Source of the DNA: CAVWDI01 sp963793095
Lineage (GTDB): Bacteria; Chloroflexota; Anaerolineae; Anaerolineales; UBA4823
DNA length: 64,000 nt
NCBI GenBank assembly: GCA_963793095.1
Contig: CAWBYY010000002.1
Coordinates: 620,001 to 684,000, forward strand
Direction of reading: 5' to 3'
How positions within the stretch are numbered: the stretch's first letter is position 1; each line of letters starts with the position of its first letter. Positions 18,496 through 27,307 of this stretch are shown piece by piece. A program made the position numbers and the translations under genes. The notes beneath the pieces were generated by a model. The model searched no databases, had not been told where the DNA came from, and was given only the letters and a program-made list of their open reading frames with translations.

Positions 18496-19446
18496 TTATC
18501 TGCTGTTGTGATACCAGTCAATAGTCTTGATCAATCCTTCTTTCAGCGGGGTTTTTGCCCGGAAGCCAAATTCTTTCTCCGCTCTGCGGGTATCCAGGGC
18601 CCGCCGTGGTTGTCCGTTGGGTTTTGAAGTATCCCAGAACAATTCTCCCTCGAAACTCGTTAATTCTGCGATCATTTCTGCCAGTTCTTTAATGCTGATT
18701 TCGTAACCGGATCCAAGGTTGACTGGCTCGCTGCTGTTGTAGTGTTCGGCAGCCAAAAGGATTCCCTCGGCAGCATCCTCCACATAAAGGAATTCCCTTG
18801 TCGGTGTTCCATCGCCCCATAAAACAACCTGTGGTAGATCTCTTTCTTTCGCCTCGATACACTTGCGGATCAAAGCTGGAATAACGTGTGAGGTTTCAAG
18901 GTTGAAATTATCTCCAGGCCCATATAAATTAACTGGTAACGGGAAGATGGCATTCCATCCGTATTGCTGGCGATACGATTGAGCCTGAACGAGAAGCATT
19001 TTCTTGGCCAGGCCGTAAGGCGCATTGGTTTCTTCGGGATATCCATCCCACAGATTTTCTTCTTTGAATGGCACTGGAGTAAACTTGGGATATGCACAGA
19101 TTGTGCCAATGGCGACAAATTTGTCTACCCCGGATTTCCAGGCTTGGTGAATTAACTGGACGCCCATCATGAGATTGACGTAGAAAAATTCGGCTGGTCT
19201 GTCCTTGTTTGCTCCTATCCCTCCAACCAGCGCAGCCAGGTGGATGATCATGCTGGGCCTGGCATCAGAAAGCAGACGCTGGATGTCCTCCAGTTTGACG
19301 AGATCATATTCTTCAATTAGTGGGACAAATATCTCACCTGTCCCTACTTCTCGCAGTTTATTAACGAGATAAGTGCCCAAAAAACCTGCTCCCCCGGTCA
19401 CGCACACTCGCTGGTTACCCCAGAACTCTTCCGTAATCATTGGCAT
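18496..19446 (-). CDS. fcl: GDP-L-fucose synthase
   Basis: A 316-residue epimerase/reductase that converts GDP-4-keto-6-deoxy-mannose to GDP-L-fucose. VTGGAGFLGTYLV is the Rossmann motif, HLAALVGGIGANKDRP and SSxCAYP-like GTICAYPKF follow, and APYGLAKKM holds the catalytic Tyr-Lys; REFLYVEDAAEGILLA is the family's typical C-terminal segment. It starts three bases after the stop of the regulator gene with GGAG upstream. The partner GDP-mannose 4,6-dehydratase is not in the window. Its presence suggests fucose in the polymer. Confidence 0.9.
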   Translation of the reverse strand: MPMITEEFWGNQRVCVTGGAGFLGTYLVNKLREVGTGEIFVPLIEEYDLVKLEDIQRLLSDARPSMIIHLAALVGGIGANKDRPAEFFYVNLMMGVQLIHQAWKSGVDKFVAIGTICAYPKFTPVPFKEENLWDGYPEETNAPYGLAKKMLLVQAQSYRQQYGWNAIFPLPVNLYGPGDNFNLETSHVIPALIRKCIEAKERDLPQVVLWGDGTPTREFLYVEDAAEGILLAAEHYNSSEPVNLGSGYEISIKELAEMIAELTSFEGELFWDTSKPNGQPRRALDTRRAEKEFGFRAKTPLKEGLIKTIDWYHNSR

Positions 19447-19449
19447 TGG

Positions 19450-19944
19450 TCATGTCTCCATGTTGAGATTAACTCTTGTGCCTTTTATTTCAAGCGCGGG
19501 GATATTGTTATTATTCATATCGGATGGACTTTCGATAATATTGATACCTTGCTCAAGACAGGTTAACCTGCAGATATCAGCTATATCACCATCGCCGTTG
19601 ATGCGAATCTGCTCGTAACCTGATTTGTGCAGTTCCGCAATTAATTCCCGCACATGAATGCGTGTTTTACGGTACAGATGCATTGATGATTTAATGTAAT
19701 TTACGGTCAACCTTGCCCGGAAAGCCAGCCCTTCAGGTGTAATTATGTAACGCAGTTTTCGCCTTTGGGCTCTTTTAACTTTTACGTATCCTTTTGCTAT
19801 AAAACGCTTGATATGCCAGTTAACTGTCCCGACCGCCACTCCCAGTTGGGCTGCCAGTGTTGCCTGGTTGATATCTGGATCGCGTTCGATTTGTTCGAGT
19901 AACAATAATTCTCGATCAGAATTGGAGTAATTTTCGTTTGCCAT
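19450..19944 (-). CDS. winged helix-turn-helix transcriptional regulator of the polysaccharide operon
   Basis: A 164-residue regulator. Residues about 10-75 form a winged helix: ELLLLEQIERDPDINQATLAAQLGVAVGTVNWHI contains the helix-turn-helix and the wing follows in RAQRRKLRYIITPEG. A helical linker follows, then a short C-terminal segment of about 55 residues that I do not recognise. The overall shape recalls MarR-like EPS-associated regulators. It is the first gene of the 20 kb minus-strand operon, and its promoter carries the palindrome AATTCA-N5-TGAATT across the -10, so autoregulation is likely (inference). The leader is only about 14 bases and has no clear ribosome site. Confidence 0.8.
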   Translation of the reverse strand: MANENYSNSDRELLLLEQIERDPDINQATLAAQLGVAVGTVNWHIKRFIAKGYVKVKRAQRRKLRYIITPEGLAFRARLTVNYIKSSMHLYRKTRIHVRELIAELHKSGYEQIRINGDGDIADICRLTCLEQGINIIESPSDMNNNNIPALEIKGTRVNLNMET

Positions 19945-19950
19945 TTCTAA

Positions 19951-19992
19951 AATTCAGTTGTTGAATTATAACTCCGGTTGGTCCAGGGTCAA
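19951..19992 (-). promoter_or_regulatory. promoter and operator of the main polysaccharide operon
   Basis: On the minus strand: -35 TTGACC (19992-19987), a 16-base spacer, -10 TATAAT (19970-19965). The perfect interrupted palindrome AATTCA-N5-TGAATT spans 19951-19967, overlapping the -10 and the expected start of transcription, an ideal repressor position. The same arrangement, with identical -35, spacer length, -10 and palindrome arms, occurs at 24192-24233. The transcribed regulator gene begins about 14 bases downstream of the predicted start point. Confidence 0.75.
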
Positions 19993-20014
19993 GGAATTGT
20001 CAATTAAGAGAATA

Positions 20015-22195
20015 TTAAGGGCAGGATCGGTCTGTTTCCATTTTCGGGGTCAAAATCTGGATGTTGACTTCTGGAAATGTCCTCTGGGCTTCGTAATAGC
20101 AATCAATCCGGCTGGCGACTTGCTCGACCCAGACATTATTCTCCTCCCCGAATCTAACGGACCTGCCTTTCTGTTCAAAATAAAGAGGTTCGCTGATAAT
20201 CAAAGAAAAGCGCTGGTTTTCGAGGTCTTTGTTAAAGGCATCCATATACTCGCGGTGGTCCGACATTGCCATTTCCATCAGGAAAATTTTTTCATACTCC
20301 GGAATTAAAGGTATGTTTTTAACAATATTTAAGGTGACCAGGTGGCGGTCTGTGATAAAGAGAACCTCTCCCCCCTCAATGCTGGCATTGAGAGCAAATT
20401 CTTGAATTTTTGACAGGGCTCTTTCGACAATTTCTTCATCAGGAATCGCAGTTCTGTATTTTGGTAATGTCAGGGCAAAAATTACAGGAATAAAGAATGC
20501 CAGCCCAATCGATATTAAATATGTGCTCCTGACCGGTGATTTTTCGAAAGTATCTGCAGGGATATTTCGCAGCAAAATCAGGTTTTCTGGCATATTATTA
20601 TTCAATTCGCCCGGATATTGTGCATCTGGTAGTACATCTACAGCTATCTGGCTGTGAACGATATATCCCCAGGCAACAAGGAGCAAAACTAAAAATGCAT
20701 CCATGTTATGCAGGTTGCTCCCGCCTCCAATTTTTGTGCTGACCGCCAAACCGCCAACGAAAAGGACCAGCAGGATTGCGCTGGTAAATAGATGGCGAAA
20801 AGGATGAAGCAACCTCCAGGTCCGGATTTCCCCCCTGTATTGGGAAAGTTTGATGAGGATAATTGACACTAATGGCAGGGAGATCAGCAGAACCGCAGGG
20901 AGAATCCCGAGGGGGTAGGTTTGGTTTGGTAACAGGCGGTAAAGCAGCAGGTCTGAGGTATAACTGGACAGGAAATACTCCGCTGGATTACCGGAAATGG
21001 GGATATAAGCAAGGTGAGCCACCAGCCCGGATATTGCCCCGAGGAGAACAAATGAGGTGGGGGTAACTGCGTATCGAAGGAAATTTCTATCAAACCATTT
21101 GAAAGGTTCGCCATTTAGCTCCAACTGGCGAGGGGTGGTCTCAACAGGTTTTTCAAAGAGCAGAAAAACGGCTGCCAGGAAACCGGGTACTGGGATCCAG
21201 TTGACTCGGCTTACCCCGGCCCAGATGGAGGCGCTAATTAGAGCGCAAATTGAAAGGAAATTCCGGACTGGAGTAGATTTAATTCTGGGCTGGTTGAATC
21301 CCAGCATGAGGATAATAAGCGCAAGCTCGAGGTGGTAGAAGACCGGACCGATCAGCAGGAAGAGGAAGGTCCAGGTAATGAATATCCATCGGCGGAGGGC
21401 ATCGTTCCCTGTTAAGCGTGAGGAGAGCGAAAACGCAGTTCCCAGCGTCAGCCCAATCCAAAGAAATGAATGCCAGGCTCTATGCGCCAGCAAGGATGGA
21501 TCCGGCAGGAAGTATGGAACTATATGAGTTAGATACTGGGTTGGGTGGAGAACAGGCAACGGAATCGTTGTCCCATATATTGATTTGGAAAGAAACAATG
21601 AACCATAGTAGTACCGGCTGGTCTCTGACCAGTATAAAGTAAAAGGGTAGTCATAAATTTCAGAGGAATAAACTGCTATCAGGTAACTCATTGAAAGGGA
21701 TAGCAGGGATGCCCCCGTCAGTTCAAGCCAGATCCATTTTGACAGGTGCTCTCTCCGGTCGATCAGCGCTCTCAACCAGACGCTTCCAATTAGTGTGATG
21801 GTCCAGAGGATTGCAAGTTGGGTGAGTGGGCTAATAAAGAGGAAATCGGGTTCTCTGTAAATAATCAGCGGGTAAGCTGCAATTGAGACCAGAAATAATA
21901 GTGCGTTAAATATACCCAACCTGCTCAACCCACTGAACAGGGAACGAGTTTTTAAAATGATCCAGCCTTGATTTTTTCCCCGGGTTGTGACCAGAATAAG
22001 AAGTTCGGACCCAATGATCGCTAATCCCAGGAAAGTGGCTGCCTGCCACTTTATGGATGAAAATAGTTTTCCATACTTATGGATTGGTTCCAAAATCGAG
22101 AACAGGGCGCAGCCATGCAGAAGGATCGTGATTGCCAGCATGACCCTGATCAGAGCCCAATTTTCTTCAGATTGTTTTGGATAATGCTTGTTCAT
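20015..22195 (-). CDS. GT-C-like multispanning membrane protein (paralogue of 31896-33872)
   Basis: A protein of about 726 residues with roughly a dozen hydrophobic helices and a soluble C-terminal part of about 170 residues. The motif PFTLYWSETSRYYYG lies in the first large outer loop; such an acidic residue early in a polytopic protein is the pattern of GT-C transferases that use polyprenyl-phosphate sugars. A second motif, VSTKIGGGSNLHNMDAFL, and the soluble-tail motif PLIPEYEKIFLMEMAMSD recur in the 31896-33872 protein. ATG at 22195 overlaps the stop of the UPF0104-type gene; an in-frame GTG one codon earlier is the alternative. Likely transfers the sugar supplied by the two genes above it. 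I cannot assign a named family. Confidence 0.68.
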   Translation of the reverse strand: MNKHYPKQSEENWALIRVMLAITILLHGCALFSILEPIHKYGKLFSSIKWQAATFLGLAIIGSELLILVTTRGKNQGWIILKTRSLFSGLSRLGIFNALLFLVSIAAYPLIIYREPDFLFISPLTQLAILWTITLIGSVWLRALIDRREHLSKWIWLELTGASLLSLSMSYLIAVYSSEIYDYPFTLYWSETSRYYYGSLFLSKSIYGTTIPLPVLHPTQYLTHIVPYFLPDPSLLAHRAWHSFLWIGLTLGTAFSLSSRLTGNDALRRWIFITWTFLFLLIGPVFYHLELALIILMLGFNQPRIKSTPVRNFLSICALISASIWAGVSRVNWIPVPGFLAAVFLLFEKPVETTPRQLELNGEPFKWFDRNFLRYAVTPTSFVLLGAISGLVAHLAYIPISGNPAEYFLSSYTSDLLLYRLLPNQTYPLGILPAVLLISLPLVSIILIKLSQYRGEIRTWRLLHPFRHLFTSAILLVLFVGGLAVSTKIGGGSNLHNMDAFLVLLLVAWGYIVHSQIAVDVLPDAQYPGELNNNMPENLILLRNIPADTFEKSPVRSTYLISIGLAFFIPVIFALTLPKYRTAIPDEEIVERALSKIQEFALNASIEGGEVLFITDRHLVTLNIVKNIPLIPEYEKIFLMEMAMSDHREYMDAFNKDLENQRFSLIISEPLYFEQKGRSVRFGEENNVWVEQVASRIDCYYEAQRTFPEVNIQILTPKMETDRSCP

Positions 22196-23187
22196 CACTG
22201 AACGGGCGGTTTGCCTTCGGGGAGCTCCTCTTTTTGACCCTGGTTGGAAGCTGGAAGAGCGCCGGCTGCTGAAATCATATCCCCGACAAAAAACGCTCCC
22301 GGGAGGCTCGCCAGGATTACAAGCGTTCTTAGGATGATTGACATGGTAAGCGCACTTTCGATAGAAATACCGCTGAGGTTGTGAAAAAGAAAAGTGATGG
22401 ATAATTCCTGCAGACCGTAACCATTGATCGTAAAGGGCAGCAAGGTGATGAAATAAACCAGGCTGTACAGGCCGGATATTGTCAGAAAGGAGATATCTTC
22501 ACCCATTGCCGTTAATAATATATCGATGGTTAGAAATATCCCCAGCATGTGGATCAGTGTAAAAACAAATGAAAGCAATAGCGCGCCGGGTTTGCCGACC
22601 CAGATTTTTCCGGCAATGAATATTTCGAACACGAACTGTTTTGATTTGCTCCAGATATTTGACCACCACTCTTTTGAAATTCCTGCAGCCATTATCAGCG
22701 GCATCGAAAGGGGTATTGTGAGAAAGGTTTGGTGAGCAAGCAGGCTGACGATACCAAATGGAAGGGCGATAAACATCCCAGCCATGCCTATCAATCTGTC
22801 GACCACAAGGGATGCGGTGCTAGTTGCCGGGTCTACTTTCGACTGCACAGCGCCAGCCAGGCGGACGACATCTCCGCCGATTGTTGTCGGCAGAAAATTT
22901 GAAGCGAATAATCCTGCAAATGTAATCCGGGCGCTTTGTGAATAGGATATTCTCATCTCGGCAGAATGCAGCAGTACATACCAGCGGGCTGATACAGCAA
23001 ACCGGGAAATTATTATTAATCCGAAAGACAGCCCAAGCTGGAAGAAGTTTAATTTGCTGAATGCCTTCTGGATTTCTTCCCAACCCATCTGGTTCAGAAG
23101 ATAGATAAGCAGTGCGATTGCGATCAGCGTTCCTAAAACACGGATAATCGTTGAACGCCTGGTTTTCCCTTTCGAGCGGTTGTTCAT
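22195..23187 (-). CDS. UPF0104 / LPG-synthase-TM family membrane protein
   Basis: A 330-residue integral membrane protein of the lysylphosphatidylglycerol synthetase transmembrane-region family (AglD-like). It has seven or eight helices, with ASNFLPTTIGGDVVRL as the conserved PxxxGxxxR-type loop and GLQELSITFLF near the C-terminus. Members next to GT2 enzymes are thought to move polyprenyl-phosphate sugars across the membrane, though this is not firmly proven. Start and stop overlap both neighbours (ATGA upstream, TGATG downstream), so the three genes form a tightly coupled lipid-linked sugar module. Confidence 0.82.
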   Translation of the reverse strand: MNNRSKGKTRRSTIIRVLGTLIAIALLIYLLNQMGWEEIQKAFSKLNFFQLGLSFGLIIISRFAVSARWYVLLHSAEMRISYSQSARITFAGLFASNFLPTTIGGDVVRLAGAVQSKVDPATSTASLVVDRLIGMAGMFIALPFGIVSLLAHQTFLTIPLSMPLIMAAGISKEWWSNIWSKSKQFVFEIFIAGKIWVGKPGALLLSFVFTLIHMLGIFLTIDILLTAMGEDISFLTISGLYSLVYFITLLPFTINGYGLQELSITFLFHNLSGISIESALTMSIILRTLVILASLPGAFFVGDMISAAGALPASNQGQKEELPEGKPPVQ

Positions 23188-24143
23188 CCCTCTGGCTTGT
23201 CCTTGATAACAGTCCGGATCGTGTAGGTGGGTTTCGCTTGAGATTCGTGGTATGTACGTACCAACAGTTCAGCGATGAGTCCCATCAGGATAGATTGAAA
23301 ACCAAGGATGAAGAAGGTCAGGCTGGTCTGGAATAAAGGCGAGGCAATAACCGAGGTTCCCACCCACAAACGACGGATCAGAAGGAATAATAAAACGGCG
23401 GCGCTGAAAGCGATCAATAACAAGCCTGCGCCTCCAAAAAGGTAGATAGGTTTATATGCAAAACTGATTAAAAACTTGGTAGTAAACAGATCCAGGATAA
23501 CTTTTAATGTCCTTGATATCCCGTATTTGGTTTTTCCGAATTTTCTGGGGTGGTGTGTCACCGGTACTTCGGTAATTTTTGCCCCAACGGAGTTAGCATA
23601 AGCGGGGATGAACCGGTGCATTTCGCCGTACAGGCGGAAATTTGTGAGCACCTCCCGGCGATATGCTTTTAATGTACATCCATAATCGTGGAGATGTACC
23701 CCTGTGACCACTGAAATTAACCAGTTGGCGATACGCGATGGAACCTTTCGGGTAAAAAACCTATCTTGCCGGTTTACTCTCCACCCGCTGACGAGGTCAT
23801 ATCCGGAGTTGATTTTCTCGATCATCATTGGGATATCAGCAGGGTCATTTTGCAAATCTGCGTCGATGAGAACGATTACGTCGCCAGTGGAGTAATCGAT
23901 GCCAGCAGTGATCGCGGCAGTTTGGCCGAAATTTCTACGTAAAGAGAGAATTATCACGTGTTCCGGATCATCCAAAAATAATTTATGCATGACTTCAAAG
24001 CTGCCATCTGTGCTGCCATCGTCCACATATAAAATTTCCCAGCCTGTTAAATCCAGATTATCAAGCGCATTGTGGATAGAATCATGGAGAAGTGACAAAT
24101 TTTCCGACTCGTTGTAGACCGGGACGACAATCGACAAATTCAT
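23184..24143 (-). CDS. polyprenyl-phosphate glycosyltransferase, GT2 (DPM/GtrB type)
   Basis: A 319-residue GT2 with an N-terminal catalytic domain and two C-terminal membrane helices. NLSIVVPVYNESENL opens the fold, VDDGSTDGS is at residues 40-48, and the metal-binding DADLQNDP is near residue 96. This layout matches enzymes that load a sugar onto undecaprenyl phosphate. The ATG at 24143 with GGCGG upstream is preferred to a GTG at 24173. It begins a three-gene operon driven by the promoter at 24192-24233 and supplies the donor for the GT-C protein encoded two genes later. Confidence 0.88.
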   Translation of the reverse strand: MNLSIVVPVYNESENLSLLHDSIHNALDNLDLTGWEILYVDDGSTDGSFEVMHKLFLDDPEHVIILSLRRNFGQTAAITAGIDYSTGDVIVLIDADLQNDPADIPMMIEKINSGYDLVSGWRVNRQDRFFTRKVPSRIANWLISVVTGVHLHDYGCTLKAYRREVLTNFRLYGEMHRFIPAYANSVGAKITEVPVTHHPRKFGKTKYGISRTLKVILDLFTTKFLISFAYKPIYLFGGAGLLLIAFSAAVLLFLLIRRLWVGTSVIASPLFQTSLTFFILGFQSILMGLIAELLVRTYHESQAKPTYTIRTVIKDKPEG

Positions 24144-24191
24144 TTCAGCCGCCTTATTTATAAACAATTTCACAAAAAGTTGATCGGTTAA

Positions 24192-24233
24192 AATTCAGAG
24201 AATGAATTATAACAATTGTTGAATGTCGGTCAA
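24192..24233 (-). promoter_or_regulatory. promoter and operator of the lipid-linked sugar module
   Basis: On the minus strand: -35 TTGACC (24233-24228), 16-base spacer, -10 TATAAT (24211-24206), followed by the palindrome AATTCA-N5-TGAATT at 24192-24208. This duplicates the regulator's own promoter in every element except spacer and loop sequence, so both are probably bound by the regulator encoded at 19450-19944. The leader before the GT2 start at 24143 is about 55 bases. Confidence 0.72.
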
Positions 24234-24251
24234 GGTACTCGATAAGATTGT

Positions 24252-24285
24252 GCTAGAATTGCGGTGCATTTTTTGCACCACTTTT
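24252..24285 (+). promoter_or_regulatory. extended -10 promoter followed by a 5' leader hairpin
   Basis: TGCTAGAAT at 24252-24259 is an extended -10 element facing the GT4 gene at 24323. Starting around 24266 or slightly before, the leader contains an inverted repeat GGTGCA-TTTTT-TGCACC (24263-24279) and then a CTTTTTATC run at 24281-24289. The hairpin plus T-run could terminate transcripts from either side or act as a leader structure. No -35 at good distance is visible. Confidence 0.4.
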
Positions 24286-24322
24286 TATCACCAGATTTCT
24301 CGATAGTCCAAGCATTGGATAA

Positions 24323-25456
24323 ATGAAGATACTAAAAATCAGTTATGAATTTCCACCAATCGGCGGAGGGGGATCTAGAGTTGTGCACGGACTCGCCAGA
24401 CAGCTGGTGCAATTGGGTCACAGCGTTGACCTGGTTACGATGAGTTTCCGGGATCTGCCAAAATTCGAGGTTGTGGACGGTATAAAAGTACATCGCATTC
24501 CCTGTATCCGCATGAGTGAATCAATCTGTAGGCCTTATGAGATGGCAACTTACCTGGTATCCGCAACTCCGGCAATTAATCGTCTCACCAGAGAAAACCA
24601 ATACGATATTAATCATACTCATTTCATATTCCCGGATGCTTTGATGTCAACCAGGATAAGGAGGCGGTCAGGTCTTCCTTTTGTGGTTACTGCCCATGGA
24701 TCTGATGTACCCGGATACAACCCAAACCGGTTCACCGGTCTTCACAGGATCCTTAAGCCTATCTGGAAAAATGTTGTTGAAAGCGCTGACCGGGTTATAT
24801 CTCCCAGTAATAGATTGGCAGAATTGATCAGGATTCATAACGAGCAGGCTGAATTAGAGATAATTCCAAATGGAATCGATATCCCAGATTTTGATTATTC
24901 AAAAAGGAAAACAAACCGGGTTCTGGTCGTCAGCCGTATATTTGCCAGGAAGGGTATCCAGCATTTACTGTATGCTCTGGATGGTTTAGAAGATCCAATA
25001 ACTGTTGACATTGTTGGTGAAGGCCCGCATCTGAGTGAATTGAAGAATATCGCCAAAGGCTTACGAACTCAGTCTGAGATTCGTTTTCATGGTTGGATTG
25101 ATAACGAATCGCCCCGATTGAGGGAAATGTATGAAAATGCGAACATTTTCATTCTTCCCTCTGAATCAGAAAATTTCCCAATCGTACTTCTTGAAGCTAT
25201 GTCGGCAAATTTAGCTGTAATTACAACAGAAGGGACCGGATGCGAGGAAGTTGTGGGTAATGCAGGAGTTTTGGTGCCGCCAAACGATTCCAAATCGTTA
25301 CGGCGTAGTTTAATTAAATTAATTAATAATCCAGAACTCTGCGTGGAACTTGGTAGGGCTGCCCGGGATCGTTTGGAGAAAAATTTTGGATGGGAAGTTG
25401 TGACCAATCAATATATCCAGGTTTATAAAGATGTGATTGGTCGTACGCAAAAATGA
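24323..25456 (+). CDS. glycosyltransferase family 4
   Basis: A 377-residue GT-B enzyme. The N-terminal acceptor domain starts KILKISYEFPPIGGGGSR, the glycine-rich loop typical of GT4, and has TAHGSDVPGY; the donor domain has VSRIFARKGIQHL, IVGEGPHL and FPIVLLEAMSANLAVITT with the EX7E glutamates. It is divergent from the minus-strand module at 20-24 kb and its stop overlaps the next gene's start by four bases, so it is coupled to a UPF0104-type membrane protein. The sugar donor is not predictable. Confidence 0.88.
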   Translation: MKILKISYEFPPIGGGGSRVVHGLARQLVQLGHSVDLVTMSFRDLPKFEVVDGIKVHRIPCIRMSESICRPYEMATYLVSATPAINRLTRENQYDINHTHFIFPDALMSTRIRRRSGLPFVVTAHGSDVPGYNPNRFTGLHRILKPIWKNVVESADRVISPSNRLAELIRIHNEQAELEIIPNGIDIPDFDYSKRKTNRVLVVSRIFARKGIQHLLYALDGLEDPITVDIVGEGPHLSELKNIAKGLRTQSEIRFHGWIDNESPRLREMYENANIFILPSESENFPIVLLEAMSANLAVITTEGTGCEEVVGNAGVLVPPNDSKSLRRSLIKLINNPELCVELGRAARDRLEKNFGWEVVTNQYIQVYKDVIGRTQK

Positions 25457-26475
25457 ATCTCCTTCAAAAAATTCAATTGGTTTGGAATAAGGATACCAAA
25501 ACAGCTTACCAGATCAGGCAGATATTAAAAATTCTATTTATCGCCATACTGTTCCTCGGGTTGTTCTGGTTTGTTGATTTTAGAGCGGTTTTTGGGGTAC
25601 TGACCCAGGCAGATCCATGGTTGGTGGTGATTGGACTCCTGCTGGTTTTCCCCGCTGAGTTTCTGAATGCAGTCCAGTTAAAATTCCTGGTGCGCAGGCA
25701 GAAAATTATTTTTAATGTCTTTCAGCTGTACGCAATAAATCTCAGTATTAAGTTTTACCTGCTTTTTTTGCCAGGGGCAATCGTAGGAAGCGGTATCCGC
25801 TGGTACAAACTCTCCCAGCCCCAGGGAAAGCGCGCTGAAGCGTTCGCTGCCGTAACATTTAACCGGTTGCTGGAGACTTTCCTTGTTGTAATCCTCGGAT
25901 TAATTTTTTGGTATTTAAGTGGCAGCAAAACCGGTCAGTTAGAAATTGGCTATTTGATCCTCCTATTTCTGGTAATCGTCGTTATCTGGGTGTTGGTTAC
26001 CCGTTTGAGCAGACCGGTTTCCGAAATTGTCTCGGCATTTAATCAGCGGATAACTCAGCATCGGTATGTTCATGCTGCATCAGTTTGGATTGAAAAACTC
26101 CTGGTTGCTGTGGCGGCTTATGCCGAATTTCCAATATGGGAATTGGTTGTACTGGTTTGTGTGGGGATTTTCCGATATTTATTGGTGTTGGTTGGTTTCC
26201 AGTTTTTAGCGCATTCGGTTGGTATTTATATACCGTTCGAGGATATGGGATGGATATTTTCTGTAGTCTCGTTGTTTGCACTGATACCTTTTACCTATGC
26301 AGGAGGATTGGGTTTAAGAGAGGTGGGATTGGTTTTTTTGCTCTCCTCATTTGGAGTAAATTCCGAGACAGCGATTGCATTCTCATTGTTGATATTCACC
26401 CGAATTTTACTTCTGGGCCTGGTGGGCGGATTGCTGGAATTATTGGGAACCGCTCGGGTAAAATCAAGTGCCTGA
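25453..26475 (+). CDS. UPF0104 / LPG-synthase-TM family membrane protein
   Basis: A 340-residue polytopic membrane protein of the same broad family as 22195-23187. LPGAIVGSGIRWYKLSQ is the conserved loop and YAGGLGLREVGLVFLL the C-terminal motif. About eight hydrophobic helices are visible. It overlaps the preceding GT4 gene (ATGA) and converges with the acyltransferase gene only 7 bp away, leaving no room for a long terminator. Likely moves or positions a lipid-linked intermediate; that role is inferred from family and context. Confidence 0.8.
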   Translation: MNLLQKIQLVWNKDTKTAYQIRQILKILFIAILFLGLFWFVDFRAVFGVLTQADPWLVVIGLLLVFPAEFLNAVQLKFLVRRQKIIFNVFQLYAINLSIKFYLLFLPGAIVGSGIRWYKLSQPQGKRAEAFAAVTFNRLLETFLVVILGLIFWYLSGSKTGQLEIGYLILLFLVIVVIWVLVTRLSRPVSEIVSAFNQRITQHRYVHAASVWIEKLLVAVAAYAEFPIWELVVLVCVGIFRYLLVLVGFQFLAHSVGIYIPFEDMGWIFSVVSLFALIPFTYAGGLGLREVGLVFLLSSFGVNSETAIAFSLLIFTRILLLGLVGGLLELLGTARVKSSA

Positions 26476-26482
26476 TTGTAAT

Positions 26483-27145
26483 TTAATAACCATCTACCCC
26501 TTGAGCGACAACCACAGCTGGCGAACCTTCAACCAGTGTTCTGTCAGCCACATCTTTTTTAACCAGGGAACCAGCAGAGATAATAGCCTGGTTGCCGATA
26601 GAAATTCTCTCAATAATATTCGCTCCAAGACCCACCCAGGAACGCTCGCCAACGGTTACAAATCCACCTAAATTAGCGCCTGGTGAGATTGTAGTATAGT
26701 CGCCAATCGAATTATGGTGTCCGATTATTGCTCCTCTGTTCAGCAAAACATGGCGCCCGATTTGTGTATGTGTTGAAACGATCACACCAGCATTGATAAC
26801 TGTACCTTCACCAATAATTGACATTCTCGAGATCCTGGCGCTGGGATGGATAACACTGGTGAATTTTATGCCAAACTGCTCCACCTGCTTTATGAACTGG
26901 TAGCGTTTTGTGGTTACGATACCGCAGACAGCCTGGTAGTCTTCATCCATCGCCGAGAGATCATCAACCCAGAAAATTGGTTTTCCAAACAACATCGATC
27001 CAGGATTATAAGGAGGCAGGCTGACTACAAATCCAGAGACCTGAATGGATGGGATATCACTGACCAGATCAGCGACTTCCATGGCAAAGGTGCCTGTTCC
27101 CAGAATCAACAATTTTTTGATGTTTTTGTTCTTGTGTGGGTCCAT
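26483..27145 (-). CDS. NeuD/PglD-family sugar O/N-acyltransferase
   Basis: A 220-residue protein with an N-terminal Rossmann-like domain (LLILGTGTFAMEVADLV) and a C-terminal left-handed beta-helix of hexapeptide repeats (IGEGTVINAGVIVSTH, GRHVLLNRGAIIGHHNSIG, ERSWVGLGANI). The catalytic histidine of PglD-like enzymes corresponds to the HHNSIGDY region. Such enzymes acylate an amino or hydroxyl group of nucleotide-linked sugars. Divergent to the ligase-carrier protein gene, with 162 bp between, it is a good candidate to receive an acyl group for the 3-amino sugar made at 29-30.6 kb. ATG at 27145 is chosen; a TTG four codons up is the alternative. Confidence 0.83.
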   Translation of the reverse strand: MDPHKNKNIKKLLILGTGTFAMEVADLVSDIPSIQVSGFVVSLPPYNPGSMLFGKPIFWVDDLSAMDEDYQAVCGIVTTKRYQFIKQVEQFGIKFTSVIHPSARISRMSIIGEGTVINAGVIVSTHTQIGRHVLLNRGAIIGHHNSIGDYTTISPGANLGGFVTVGERSWVGLGANIIERISIGNQAIISAGSLVKKDVADRTLVEGSPAVVVAQGVDGY

Positions 27146-27307
27146 ATTCAAATTCAAGGGGTGGTAAAATCTGGTAGATTTGGAATACGATTTTATAAAA
27201 ATGTTGTTTTAAAGTAGATTTGAAATAATCAACTATATGCTTGTCGGATCAGATGTTTATTTCATAATTTAAATCGTGTTCAATTTTATCTTATATTCCA
27301 AAATCAT

